Positions 7,545 to 15,676 of a stretch of 64,000 nt of DNA are shown in pieces. The notes beneath the pieces are model-generated. The model saw only the letters and a program-made list of their open reading frames with translations. It was not told where the DNA came from and did not search any database. Positions within the stretch are counted from its first letter, which is position 1. Every line of letters starts with the position of its first letter. Location of the stretch: positions 1-64,000 of the forward strand of contig NZ_BNBY01000004.1 of the NCBI RefSeq assembly GCF_014656195.1. The letters are read 5' to 3'. Both the position numbers and the translations under genes were made by a program. The DNA comes from Kitasatospora xanthocidica. Lineage in GTDB: Bacteria; Actinomycetota; Actinomycetes; Streptomycetales; Streptomycetaceae.

Positions 7545-7573
7545 GTCGCTCCGCTGCCGTCACTTCGCTGCCG

Positions 7574-9979
7574 TCACTCCGTCCGCAAGGCCGTGACCGT
7601 CCTGGTGCGAGCCGCCCAGGTGGCCGGGAGGACGGCGCCGAGCAGCGCCAGGACCAGGCCGCCGAGTATCAGCGGCCCCACCACCGCCGGCTCGAACACG
7701 CCGAGGTCCCCGTCGGGCACCCCGACCCCGGCGGCGCGGGCCATCGCGGGCATCACCTCGTGGTGCACGGCGATCCCGATCGGTACCCCGATCAGCCCGG
7801 CCACCAGCCCGCTGCCGCAGACCGAGGTGAGCACCATGCCGACGGTCTGCCGGGGCGACATCCCGAGCGCCTTGAGCACCCCGAGGTCGTGCACCCGCTC
7901 CCGGGTGTCCAGCAGCACCGTGTTGAGCACCCCGAGCCCCGCGACCACGGAGAGCAGCAGCGTGAGCGTCCCGGCCAAGGTGTTCATCGCCAGCACCACG
8001 ATGTTGATGTGCCGCTCCCCCGGCTCGGCGCCCAGCCCCAGCGGGCGGACCGCGCCGTCGAGCGCGTCGACGTACGCCTTCGCGTCGGTGCCGGGCTCCA
8101 GGTCGATGCGGAAGGAGATCGCCTCGGCGGCGACGGTGCCGCCGAGCGGGGCGAGGGTGGCCCGGTCCACGTAGACGAAGTCGCCCGTGGTCAGGACCTC
8201 GCCGGTGATCGTCGCGGGGGTGGTGCGGCCGTGGTCGGTGAGGGTCACGGTGTCGCCGACCTTCGCCTGGTTGGCACGGAGGTAGGCCGCTCCGACCACG
8301 ACCTCGCCGGCGCCCCGGAACCAGCGGCCGGAGACCAGCTGGTAGCCGCTCCACGAGGCGTCACCGCTGAACGCGACCACCTCCGAGCGGCCGGTGTTCC
8401 CGGCCACGGCCACCGGGGTGGGGACGCTGCTGTACCAGGCGCGGGTGCCCGGTCGGGCGGCGATCGCCCTGGCCACGGCCGCCTCGTCCACCCGCTCGGG
8501 GGGCTTGGTGGTGCCCTCGATCGGGGCCTGGACCACGACCTCGCCCGCGCGCCCGGCCTCCAGGCCGTCCTGGAGCAGGCCGAGCGAGAGCGTCAGCCCG
8601 ACGCAGAGCGTGACCCCGGCCGTGCCGAGCACCACCGCGGCCCCGGTGGTCGCCGAGCGGCCCGGCCGGTTGAGCGGGCTCGCCAGCCCGAGGCTCAGCG
8701 AGCGCGGCACCGGCAGCCGGCCGATCGCGTTCCGCACTCCCGCCAGGAGGCCCGCCGCTCCGGCCCGGCCCGGGGCCCTGCCGGGGGCGCGCCGGGCCGC
8801 GGCCTGCTTGCCGCCCGGCGCCGTCCGGCCGACCGCGAGCGCCTCCACCGTACGCAGCCGCCCGGCCCGTAGCGCGGGCACCAGCGCGGTGCCCGCCACG
8901 GCGGCCAGCGCCGCCGCCGGGACGGCGAGGTCCACCCAGAGCGGAATGCCGAGCAGGCCGCCGCGCAGCGCCTTCCGGGCGATGCCGAGGACCGGCACGG
9001 CGAGCAGGTTCCCGCCGAGCACGCCGAGCGCCGTGCCGATCCCGGCGGGGATCAGGGCCTGGCCGACGTAGGCGCGCGCCACCTGGGCCGGGGTGAAGCC
9101 CAGCGACTTGAGGATGCCGATCCGCCGGGTGGCGGCGGTGACGGCACCGCTGACCACGACGCCGATGATCAGCACCGACATGGCGAGGCCGAGCACCCCG
9201 AAGGCCGTGACGAACGGGACGAAGGTCGAGGCCGTCCGGTCGGCCTCCTGCTGGGCGGGCCGGTAGGAGGTCGCCCTGGTGAGCGCGCCGGCCGGCACCG
9301 CGGCGGCGAGCGCGGCGTGGTCGGCCTCCAGCTCGGCGTCGGTGCCGGCGTGGGCGAAGCGGTAGAGGTACTGGGCGGCGGGCGTCGTGCCGGGCGCGGT
9401 GAGCCCGGCGAGCTGCTCGGGGGCGACCCAGCCGTCCGCGCTCCAGGAGACGGAGGAGGCGAGGCCGACCACCTTGAGCGTCGGCTGCCCGGGCAGGTCC
9501 GGGAACCGGAGGCTCTCTCCGACGGCCAGCGGGGAGCGGCCGTCCGGGAACACCACCTCGCCGGGGCCCGCGACCCACCGGCCCATGGTGATCCGCAGGC
9601 CGTCCAGCGGTCCGTCCTGGGCCCGGCCGACCAGTGTCATCGCCGGGAGCGGGCTGCCGGGCGGCGGGATGCTGCTGTCCTCCCCCGCGCGCGGCTGGAC
9701 GGTGACGGCTGCGTACGGGCCCGCCGAGGCCGTCACGCCGGGCGCGTGGGCGGCTGCGGCCAGCTGGGCGGGGCTCGCCGCAGCCGGGTCGTACAGCACG
9801 TTGAGGTGCGCGCCGTGCTGGTCGGCGAAGGACCGCTGGTACGGCCCCCGGGCGGCGACCAGCAGCCCGACCGCGAGGACGCATGCCGTCACGGACGCCA
9901 TCGTGGTGAGCACCATGACCAGGGTCTGCACCCGCTTGCGGCCCACCCCGGCCCGGACCACCTTGCCGAGGGCGCTCAT
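7574..9979 (-). CDS. ABC transporter permease, FtsX/MacB type
   Basis: 801 residues from the ATG at 9979 (MSALGKVVRAG); longer upstream starts would overlap the ATPase gene heavily. One TM helix near the N-terminus (VLTTMASVTACVLAVGLLVA) is followed by a large extracytoplasmic domain, then two blocks of three TM helices each preceded by the FtsX-type cytoplasmic loop (RRIGILKSLGFTPAQVARAYVGQ and ERVHDLGVLKALGMSPRQTVGMV). This duplicated arrangement is typical of actinobacterial exporters and mechanotransmission ABC systems. Pairs with the ATPase upstream; the gap between ATPase stop and this ATG is 70 bp. Confidence 0.92.
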   Translation of the reverse strand: MSALGKVVRAGVGRKRVQTLVMVLTTMASVTACVLAVGLLVAARGPYQRSFADQHGAHLNVLYDPAAASPAQLAAAAHAPGVTASAGPYAAVTVQPRAGEDSSIPPPGSPLPAMTLVGRAQDGPLDGLRITMGRWVAGPGEVVFPDGRSPLAVGESLRFPDLPGQPTLKVVGLASSVSWSADGWVAPEQLAGLTAPGTTPAAQYLYRFAHAGTDAELEADHAALAAAVPAGALTRATSYRPAQQEADRTASTFVPFVTAFGVLGLAMSVLIIGVVVSGAVTAATRRIGILKSLGFTPAQVARAYVGQALIPAGIGTALGVLGGNLLAVPVLGIARKALRGGLLGIPLWVDLAVPAAALAAVAGTALVPALRAGRLRTVEALAVGRTAPGGKQAAARRAPGRAPGRAGAAGLLAGVRNAIGRLPVPRSLSLGLASPLNRPGRSATTGAAVVLGTAGVTLCVGLTLSLGLLQDGLEAGRAGEVVVQAPIEGTTKPPERVDEAAVARAIAARPGTRAWYSSVPTPVAVAGNTGRSEVVAFSGDASWSGYQLVSGRWFRGAGEVVVGAAYLRANQAKVGDTVTLTDHGRTTPATITGEVLTTGDFVYVDRATLAPLGGTVAAEAISFRIDLEPGTDAKAYVDALDGAVRPLGLGAEPGERHINIVVLAMNTLAGTLTLLLSVVAGLGVLNTVLLDTRERVHDLGVLKALGMSPRQTVGMVLTSVCGSGLVAGLIGVPIGIAVHHEVMPAMARAAGVGVPDGDLGVFEPAVVGPLILGGLVLALLGAVLPATWAARTRTVTALRTE

Positions 9980-10049
9980 CCGCGCACCCCGTTCCGCCGG
10001 GCGCGGACCGCCCGCGCCCGCCCTGCTCCGGACCACCCGCCCCGCCCGC

Positions 10050-10763
10050 TCACCGCGCACCCCCGGGGGCCGCCGCGGCCGCGGTGTCCCGGACCAGCCG
10101 GCCGTCGAGCAGCTCGATCGTCCGGCGGGCGCAGGCCTCGGCGAGCGCGGTGTCGTGGGTGACCAGCACCACCGTCTGACCCTCCTCGTTGAGCCCGCGC
10201 AGCAGATCGCGGACGTCGGCGGCCGAGGCGGTGTCCAGCGCCCCGGTGGGCTCGTCGGCCAGCAGCACCGGCGGGCGGTTCATCAAGGCCCGCGCCACCG
10301 CCACCCGTTGGCGCTCGCCGCCGGAGAGCCGGCCGGGGAAGGCCTTGGCGTGCCGGGCCACGCCCAGTCGCTCCAGCAGCTCCCCGGCCCGGGCGCGGGC
10401 AGGCTCCCGCCGCATCCCGGCGAGCTGGGCCGGGAGCAGCACGTTGTCCTCGACGTCCAGGTCGTCCAGCAGGTTGAAGAACTGGAACACCATGCCGATC
10501 CGGCGCCGCCGGTACTCGGCCAGCGCGGCCTCGCCCAGCTCGTGGACGGCCACGCCGTCCACCTCCACCACTCCCTCGCTCGGGCGGTCGAGGCCGGCGA
10601 TCAGGTTCAACAGGGTGGACTTGCCGCTGCCCGAGCGGCCGAGCACGGCCAGCGCCTCGCCGGCCCGTACCTCCAGGTCGAGCCCGGCCAGCGCGGGGCG
10701 GGCGGCGGCGGATCGGTCGTACGTCTTGCTGACGCCGCGGATCCGGATGATCGGCGCGTTCAC
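10050..10763 (-). CDS. ABC transporter ATP-binding protein (LolD/MacB-like)
   Basis: 237 residues from the GTG at 10763. Walker A GRSGSGKST, Q-loop region GMVFQFFNLLDDLDVEDNV, signature LSGGERQRVAVARAL, Walker B VLLADEPTGALD and switch His in VLVTHD are all intact. The FQFFNL motif and short length are those of ATPases serving FtsX/MacB permeases. Encoded just ahead of the permease and divergent from the sensor kinase gene, giving an exporter/two-component module probably involved in antibiotic or envelope-stress response. C-terminus is alanine-rich (DTAAAAAPGGAR). Confidence 0.94.
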   Translation of the reverse strand: MNAPIIRIRGVSKTYDRSAAARPALAGLDLEVRAGEALAVLGRSGSGKSTLLNLIAGLDRPSEGVVEVDGVAVHELGEAALAEYRRRRIGMVFQFFNLLDDLDVEDNVLLPAQLAGMRREPARARAGELLERLGVARHAKAFPGRLSGGERQRVAVARALMNRPPVLLADEPTGALDTASAADVRDLLRGLNEEGQTVVLVTHDTALAEACARRTIELLDGRLVRDTAAAAAPGGAR

Positions 10764-10871
10764 GGGCCCTCCACGGTTCGGGATCCGGCCCGGAGGGACC
10801 CGGGCCGGCTGACGGGACACGACGCTACGAACCGGCGCGGGGGTGCGGACAGCCGTCTGGACGGCGTCTGC

Positions 10872-10893
10872 GGGGTGTATCCAGATACACCCC
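10872..10893 (+). promoter_or_regulatory. 22-bp perfect palindrome between ABC exporter and kinase genes
   Basis: Arms GGGGTGTATC (10872-10881) and GATACACCCC (10884-10893) around CA. It lies in the 277-bp divergent region, 109 bp before the ATPase start, followed by a further CTGGGTGT. Best candidate for the binding site of the adjacent LuxR-type response regulator. Confidence 0.7.
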
Positions 10894-11039
10894 GAACTGG
10901 GTGTCCAGGCCTAGAGCATCGGCCGTCGCTGCCGGGCAGACTGAGCCCGCGAAAGATCGGAACCGGGGCCCGCGAGGGCCTCGGGGCCACGGGCTTCGGG
11001 CCTCCCTGCGGGGGCTCCGGGACGGCGAGGGGGCGCCTC

Positions 11040-12551
11040 ATGGGTGCGGACGTACAGGCGGAAGCGCGGGTGGGAGCACAGATGGAGGAGCGGGCGGAGG
11101 CGATGACGGGAGTGGTGGGCGGGGTCGCCTGGCGGGTGGGCCGGGCCTGTGTGGACGGCGTGCGCGCCTGGTACGCGGTGACGCTGGCCGTGACGGGCCT
11201 GATCTCGCTGCTGGCCGGGCCGCTGCTGCTGGCCGCCGCGCTGTTCGGCCCGGAGGATGCCGGGCCGTTCGGGCCCGGCGGTCCGTTCTTCCTCGCGGTG
11301 CCGCTGGGGCCGGTCGCGCTCTGGGCACTTTGCTGGGCCACCGGGGGCGGCGGCCGGGCGGTCGGGGCCGCCCTGTTCGCCCCGGGCTCGCTCGCGGTGA
11401 TGGCGACGCACCTCTACGGGGGCGCCGCGCCCGGCGGCCGCTCGGTCTCGCTCTGGCTGGCGCCCGCGCTGCTGGTGCTCGGGCTGTTCGGCGCGCGCTG
11501 GATCGCGACGGAGAGCAGGCGGACGGTCGGGAAGTGGAGCGGACGGCCGGTCCCGGTGCCGTACCGGCGCCCGCCCGGCGCGGCCGGCCCCTGGCAGCGG
11601 CTGCGGGCCGGCGGCTGGCTGACCGACCCGGCGACCTGGCGGGACGCCGCCTGGGCCCTGCTCTCCGGCGCCGCGGTGCTGCTCACCGCCGCGGTCGTCC
11701 TGTTCACCCCGATCGCCCTGGAGGTCTTCGGCCGGCACGGGCCGTTCTTCCCGCTGGCCATCGTCTACGGGCTGGGGCTGTGCGCCGCCCCGGCGGCCGC
11801 CCTGTGGGCCGCCCCACCGGTCCTGCGGATCCACGAGCGGGCCGTCCGGTCCCTGCTCGGGCCCTCCCGGCAGGCCCGGCTCGCCCACCAGGTCAGCCAC
11901 CTGGCCCGCACCAGGGCGGACACCATCGACGCCGGGGCCGCCGAGCTGCGCCGGATCGAGCGGGACCTGCACGACGGGGCGCAGGCCCGGCTGGTCGCCC
12001 TGGGCATGCTGCTGACCGTGGCCGAGCAGTTGAAGGACGACCCGGACGCCCTGGGCCCGCTGCTGGCCGAGGCCCGGACGTCCTCGGTGAAGGCGCTCGG
12101 CGAGCTGCGGGACCTGGTCCGCGGCATCCACCCCCCGGTGCTCGCCGACCGCGGGCTGGCCGACGCGGTGCAGGCGACCGCGCTGGACCTCCCGCTGCCG
12201 GTCACCTTCACCGGCGTCCTGCCGGGCCGGGTGCCCGCGCCGGTGGAGTCGGCGGCCTACTTCGCGGTCACCGAGCTGCTGGCCAACGTGGTGAAGCACG
12301 CGGGTGCCTCGCACGTGTGGATCGAGATAGGGCACAGTGACGGGCTGTTGCGGATATCGGTCACCGATGACGGGCGCGGCGGCGCCGACCCGTCCCGGGG
12401 TACCGGCCTCAGCGGAACCGAACGCAGATTGGCCGCCTTCGACGGGGTGCTGGCGATCAGCAGCCCGCCCGGTGGACCGACCATCGTGAACCTGGAGATC
12501 CCGTGCGCGTTGTCATCGCCGAAGACCTCTTCCTCCTCCGGGACGGCCTGA
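11040..12551 (+). CDS. Sensor histidine kinase (HisKA_3/NarL-type)
   Basis: 503 residues from ATG 11040, preceded by GAGGGGG. About five hydrophobic segments fill residues 40-260 (for example VTLAVTGLISLLAGPLLLAAALF and LLSGAAVLLTAAVVLFTPIAL), then the dimerisation/phosphoacceptor motif RDLHDGAQARLVALGM with His311, the X-box, and an HATPase_c domain (TELLANVVKHA, DDGRGGADP, GTGLSGTERR). The 3' end overlaps the regulator start by 49 bp in another frame, so translation is coupled. An in-frame ATG near 11082 is an alternative start. Partner of the regulator at 12503 and probably controls the divergent exporter. Confidence 0.93.
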   Translation: MGADVQAEARVGAQMEERAEAMTGVVGGVAWRVGRACVDGVRAWYAVTLAVTGLISLLAGPLLLAAALFGPEDAGPFGPGGPFFLAVPLGPVALWALCWATGGGGRAVGAALFAPGSLAVMATHLYGGAAPGGRSVSLWLAPALLVLGLFGARWIATESRRTVGKWSGRPVPVPYRRPPGAAGPWQRLRAGGWLTDPATWRDAAWALLSGAAVLLTAAVVLFTPIALEVFGRHGPFFPLAIVYGLGLCAAPAAALWAAPPVLRIHERAVRSLLGPSRQARLAHQVSHLARTRADTIDAGAAELRRIERDLHDGAQARLVALGMLLTVAEQLKDDPDALGPLLAEARTSSVKALGELRDLVRGIHPPVLADRGLADAVQATALDLPLPVTFTGVLPGRVPAPVESAAYFAVTELLANVVKHAGASHVWIEIGHSDGLLRISVTDDGRGGADPSRGTGLSGTERRLAAFDGVLAISSPPGGPTIVNLEIPCALSSPKTSSSSGTA

Positions 12552-13150
12552 CCAGGCTGCTGGAGGCCAACGGCATGAAGGTCACTGCGGCGGTCGAGAA
12601 CGGCGACGAGCTGCTCGCCGCGGTGGCCGCCGACCGGCCGGACATCGCCGTCGTCGACGTCCGGCTGCCGCCGGGCTTCACCGACGAGGGGCTGCGCGCG
12701 GCCCTGGCCGCCCGTCAGGCCCACCCGGGCCTGCCCGTCCTGGTGCTGTCGCAGTTCGTCGAGCAGTTGTACGCCCGCGAGCTGCTGGCGGGCAGCACCG
12801 GCGGGATCGGCTACCTGCTCAAGGACCGGGTGATGGACGGCACCCAGTTCATCGACGCCGTCCGCCGGGTCGCCCAGGGCGGCACCGCGATGGATCCGGA
12901 GGTGATCACCCGGCTGCTCACCCACAACTCCTCGGCCGGCCCGGTCTCCACCCTCTCCCCGCGCGAGCGGCAGGTGCTGGCGCTGATGGCGGAGGGCCGT
13001 TCCAACGCCGCCATCGCCCAGCAGCTGGTGATCACCGAACGGGCAGTCGCCAAGCACACCGCGTCGATCTTCGTCCGGCTCGACCTCCAGCCCTCCGATG
13101 ACGACAACCGCCGGGTCCTGGCCGTCCTGGCGTACCTCAACAACGCCTGA
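12503..13150 (+). CDS. LuxR/NarL-family response regulator
   Basis: 215 residues starting at a GTG inside the kinase gene. Receiver domain with acidic pocket AED (residues 6-8), phosphoacceptor Asp52 in VVDVRLPP and Lys in YLLKD; C-terminal GerE-type HTH (LSPRERQVLALMAEGRSNAAIAQQLVITERAVAKH). Followed at its stop by CGAAGAACGCC repeats. Together with the kinase it resembles the antibiotic-responsive two-component systems commonly paired with FtsX-type exporters. Confidence 0.95.
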   Translation: MRVVIAEDLFLLRDGLTRLLEANGMKVTAAVENGDELLAAVAADRPDIAVVDVRLPPGFTDEGLRAALAARQAHPGLPVLVLSQFVEQLYARELLAGSTGGIGYLLKDRVMDGTQFIDAVRRVAQGGTAMDPEVITRLLTHNSSAGPVSTLSPRERQVLALMAEGRSNAAIAQQLVITERAVAKHTASIFVRLDLQPSDDDNRRVLAVLAYLNNA

Positions 13151-13190
13151 AGAACGCCGGCAAACACCCGAAGAACGCCCGAAGAACGCC
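13148..13190 (+). repeat. 11-bp repeats over the response-regulator stop codon
   Basis: TGAAGAACGCC (13148, containing the stop), CGAAGAACGCC at 13169 and CGAAGAACGCC at 13180, the last two in direct succession. Same pattern as at other gene ends here. Confidence 0.88.
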
Positions 13191-13321
13191 CGAGAGGAGC
13201 CGCCCACCGCCACACACGGGTATCCGCGCACCCGAGACTTGAAAGGTCACCGACAAGTGATGAGCGGTCCTCCGCGGCAGGGGGCTCGCCTGCCGCCGAA
13301 CCCGTCATCTAGGCTGGTCAC

Positions 13322-13396
13322 GTGCTCATCCTTGTTCGCCGCCGCCACGTGGACCTGCTCCGCGTGACCACCATGTCCTGTCGACGCTCCGGCTGA
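13322..13396 (+). CDS. RRHVDL-type leader peptide (24 aa)
   Basis: GTG start, 24 codons, TGA at 13394-13396, giving a peptide with the core RRRHVDLLRVTTMSC. This matches the short peptides annotated in actinobacterial genomes as putative leader peptide, typically with RRHVDLxRV and a cysteine near the end, and found before sulfur-related genes. A -10-like TAGGCT lies at 13310-13315, six nt before the GTG, so it is probably leaderless. The next gene, a 2-oxoglutarate/Fe(II) oxygenase, starts 136 bp later. The position of the Cys near the end fits ribosome stalling or attenuation on cysteine shortage (inference). The remainder of 13151-13532 holds repeats and a small CCCGGT/ACCGGG hairpin near 13493-13509. 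Confidence 0.85.
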   Translation: MLILVRRRHVDLLRVTTMSCRRSG

Positions 13397-13532
13397 ACCT
13401 CGCTCCACCCACCCTCAACGACGGCCCCACCCGGCCGCCCCCGCCTCCCGGCTCCCGCAGCACACGCCGCACCAGGCGTTGCTCCGGCGCCCCCGGTCGA
13501 CCACCGGGCCCGGCCGGGACGAGACCCAGCGG

Positions 13533-14585
13533 ATGTCACACATGACGCAGCAGCACACGCCCATACCCGAAACCGGCACCGGCTCCACCCTCGCGGACGC
13601 CCTCCCGGTGATCGACCTCTCGCTCGCCGACGGCACGCCGGAGGAGCGCCGCCGCCTGCACGACGAGCTCCGCGCCGCGGCCACCGGCGTCGGCTTCTTC
13701 CAGCTCGTCGGCCACGGCGTCACCCCGCAGGAGACGGCCGCGCTCACCCAGGCCATGCGCGCCTTCTTCGCCCTCCCCGAAGCCGACCGGCTCGCCGTGA
13801 GCAACCTCAACTCCCCCCACTACCGGGGCTACACCCGCACCGGCGACGAGCGCACCGGCGGCAGCCAGGACTGGCGCGACCAGCTGGACATCGGCGCCGA
13901 GCTGCCCCCGCACGTGCCCGGCAGCGGCGAGCCCCCGTACTGGTGGCTGGAGGGTCCCAACCAGTGGCCCGAGGCGCTCCCCGAGCTACGCACCGCCGCG
14001 CTCGGCTGGATCGACCGCCTCGGCGCCGTCGCCCGGCGACTGCTGCACGAACTCCTCACCGCGATCGGCGCCCGCGCCGACTTCTACGACGAGGCCTTCG
14101 CGGGCCACCCCCACCTGCGCCTCAAGCTGGTCCGCTACCCCGGCACCGCCCCGGACGGCGCCGGGCAGGGCGTCGGCGCCCACAAGGACTACGGCTTCAT
14201 CACCCTGCTGCTCCAGGACACGGTCGGCGGCCTCCAGGTCGAACGACAGGACGGCTCCTTCCTCGACGTCCCGCCGCTCGACGGCGCCTTCGTCGTCAAC
14301 CTCGGCGAACTGCTGGAGGTGGCCACCGACGGCTACCTCAAGGCCACCAGCCACCGGGTGATCAGCCCGGCCGGGGCCCGCGAGCGCTACTCCGTCCCGT
14401 TCTTCTACAACCCGCGCCTCGACGCCCACATCGCGCCGCTGGAGTTCCCGCTCGCCCACCACGCCCCCGGCGCCACCGAGGACCCGGACAACCCGCTCTT
14501 CGCCGACTTCGGCCTCAACGAGTGGAAGGGCTACACCCGGGCCCACCCCGAGGTCACCCGCCTCCACCACTCCGCCCTCGCCTGA
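13533..14585 (+). CDS. Isopenicillin-N-synthase-like 2-oxoglutarate/Fe(II) oxygenase
   Basis: 350 residues from ATG 13533; ATG 13542 is equally possible. DIOX_N domain (LPVIDLSLADGTPEERRRLHDEL, GFFQLVGHGV) followed by the 2OG-FeII core with HxD at His217/Asp219 (GAHKDYGF), distal His274 (TSHRVISP) and the RxS motif ERYSVPFFYNP that binds 2-oxoglutarate. Length and order match the family closely. Position just behind an RRHVDL leader peptide suggests control by sulfur status; the substrate could be a sulfur or nitrogen metabolite, but nothing in the sequence fixes it. Confidence 0.93.
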   Translation: MSHMTQQHTPIPETGTGSTLADALPVIDLSLADGTPEERRRLHDELRAAATGVGFFQLVGHGVTPQETAALTQAMRAFFALPEADRLAVSNLNSPHYRGYTRTGDERTGGSQDWRDQLDIGAELPPHVPGSGEPPYWWLEGPNQWPEALPELRTAALGWIDRLGAVARRLLHELLTAIGARADFYDEAFAGHPHLRLKLVRYPGTAPDGAGQGVGAHKDYGFITLLLQDTVGGLQVERQDGSFLDVPPLDGAFVVNLGELLEVATDGYLKATSHRVISPAGARERYSVPFFYNPRLDAHIAPLEFPLAHHAPGATEDPDNPLFADFGLNEWKGYTRAHPEVTRLHHSALA

Positions 14586-14818
14586 CCCACGCCGCGACGA
14601 CCTGAGGGCCGAGCGGACCCGCTCCGGCCCCGGACCGACGGAACCGGGAACCCCCGCACCGACGCCCCTGCCCACTCCCGCCCCGGCGGCCGGCAGGGGC
14701 GTCGGCCTGCCCACCCCTGGCAACGGGCCGCCAGACCAACGGACCGGCGCCCCTCGGACCGGCGGACCGGCGGACCGACCCCTCGCACCGGTGGACCGGT
14801 GGACCGGTACGAGCAGCA

Positions 14819-14840
14819 CTGTCACACTGCAGCTGTCACA
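14819..14840 (+). promoter_or_regulatory. Candidate operator of the fatty-acid MerR regulator
   Basis: CTGTCACA is repeated at 14819-14826 and 14833-14840, fourteen bp apart, 29 bp before the regulator ATG. The related decamer AGCTGTAACA occurs at 21787-21796 in front of the fatty-acid operon (here AGCTGTCACA, 14831-14840), so one protein may bind both. Confidence 0.4.
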
Positions 14841-14868
14841 GCAGGAGTGTGCCAGTGGGAGGCAGCAG

Positions 14869-15606
14869 ATGGGGGAGCACGGCGCCGTAGCGGGCGGGGT
14901 GCGGCTGACGGTGGACGAGTTGGCGGCGCGCGCCGGGGTGACGGTGCGGACGGTGCGCTTCTACGGCACCAAGGGTCTGCTGCCGCCGCCGGAGCTGGGG
15001 CCGCGCCGGGTGGGGTTGTACGGGGCGACGCACCTGGACCGGCTGGAGCTGATCGAGGAGTTGCAGCGGCAGGGGCTGACGCTGGCGGCCATCGAGCGGT
15101 ACCTCGCACGGCTGCCGGAGGACAGCACCCCGCTGGACCTGGCGATCCACCGGGCGCTGGTGGCGTCCTGGACGCCCGAGTCCCTCGAGGAGCTGGGCCG
15201 GGCACAGCTGGAGCGGCGGGCCGGCCAGGGGCTGTCGGAGGAGCAGCTCGAACGGCTGGCGGCGATGGGGGCGCTGGAGCGGACCGACGACCCGGAGGTG
15301 TTCCGGGTGGATCCGGGCCTGCTGCCGCTGGGCGTGCGGATCCTGGACGTGCCGATCCCGCTGGAGACGCTGCTGGCCGCCCGGGCGGTGGTGGTGGAGC
15401 ACAGCCGGGCGACGGCGCGGGAGTTGCAGCGGCTGTTCCGGGAGACGGTCTGGAAGCCGTACCGGGAGAGCGAACCGGCGCCGGCGGAGCTCGCCCGGAT
15501 GAAGGCGTTGACGGACCACATCCAGCCGATGGTGGCGCAGGCCCTGGTCACGGCGTTCCAGCGCTCGCTCCGGGAGGAGCTGGGCGAGGAACTCGGCGAG
15601 GCCTGA
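14869..15606 (+). CDS. MerR-family regulator, probable regulator of the adjacent beta-oxidation operon
   Basis: 245 residues; the ATG at 14869 follows GGGAGG at 14857-14862. HTH near the N-terminus (LTVDELAARAGVTVRTVRFYGTKGLLPPP, residues 13-41), then the MerR dimerisation helices and a long alpha-helical C-terminal half without cysteines that could bind metal, so a small-molecule ligand is likely. Convergent with the fadB end of the operon, 70 bp apart. Role in acyl-CoA metabolism is inferred from proximity and a shared DNA motif, not from the protein itself. Confidence 0.88.
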   Translation: MGEHGAVAGGVRLTVDELAARAGVTVRTVRFYGTKGLLPPPELGPRRVGLYGATHLDRLELIEELQRQGLTLAAIERYLARLPEDSTPLDLAIHRALVASWTPESLEELGRAQLERRAGQGLSEEQLERLAAMGALERTDDPEVFRVDPGLLPLGVRILDVPIPLETLLAARAVVVEHSRATARELQRLFRETVWKPYRESEPAPAELARMKALTDHIQPMVAQALVTAFQRSLREELGEELGEA

Positions 15607-15627
15607 CACAAAAACGGACACGGGAAA

Positions 15628-15662
15628 CCGGGTGAGGACGCGCCGCTCGCGCCCTCACCCGG
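15628..15662. terminator. Bidirectional terminator between MerR and fadB
   Basis: Perfect 10-bp stem CCGGGTGAGG (15628-15637) with CCTCACCCGG (15653-15662) between the two convergent stop codons. Read on the minus strand the right side runs into GGTTTCCC. Confidence 0.7.
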
Positions 15663-15676
15663 CTCCCCCGGACCGG

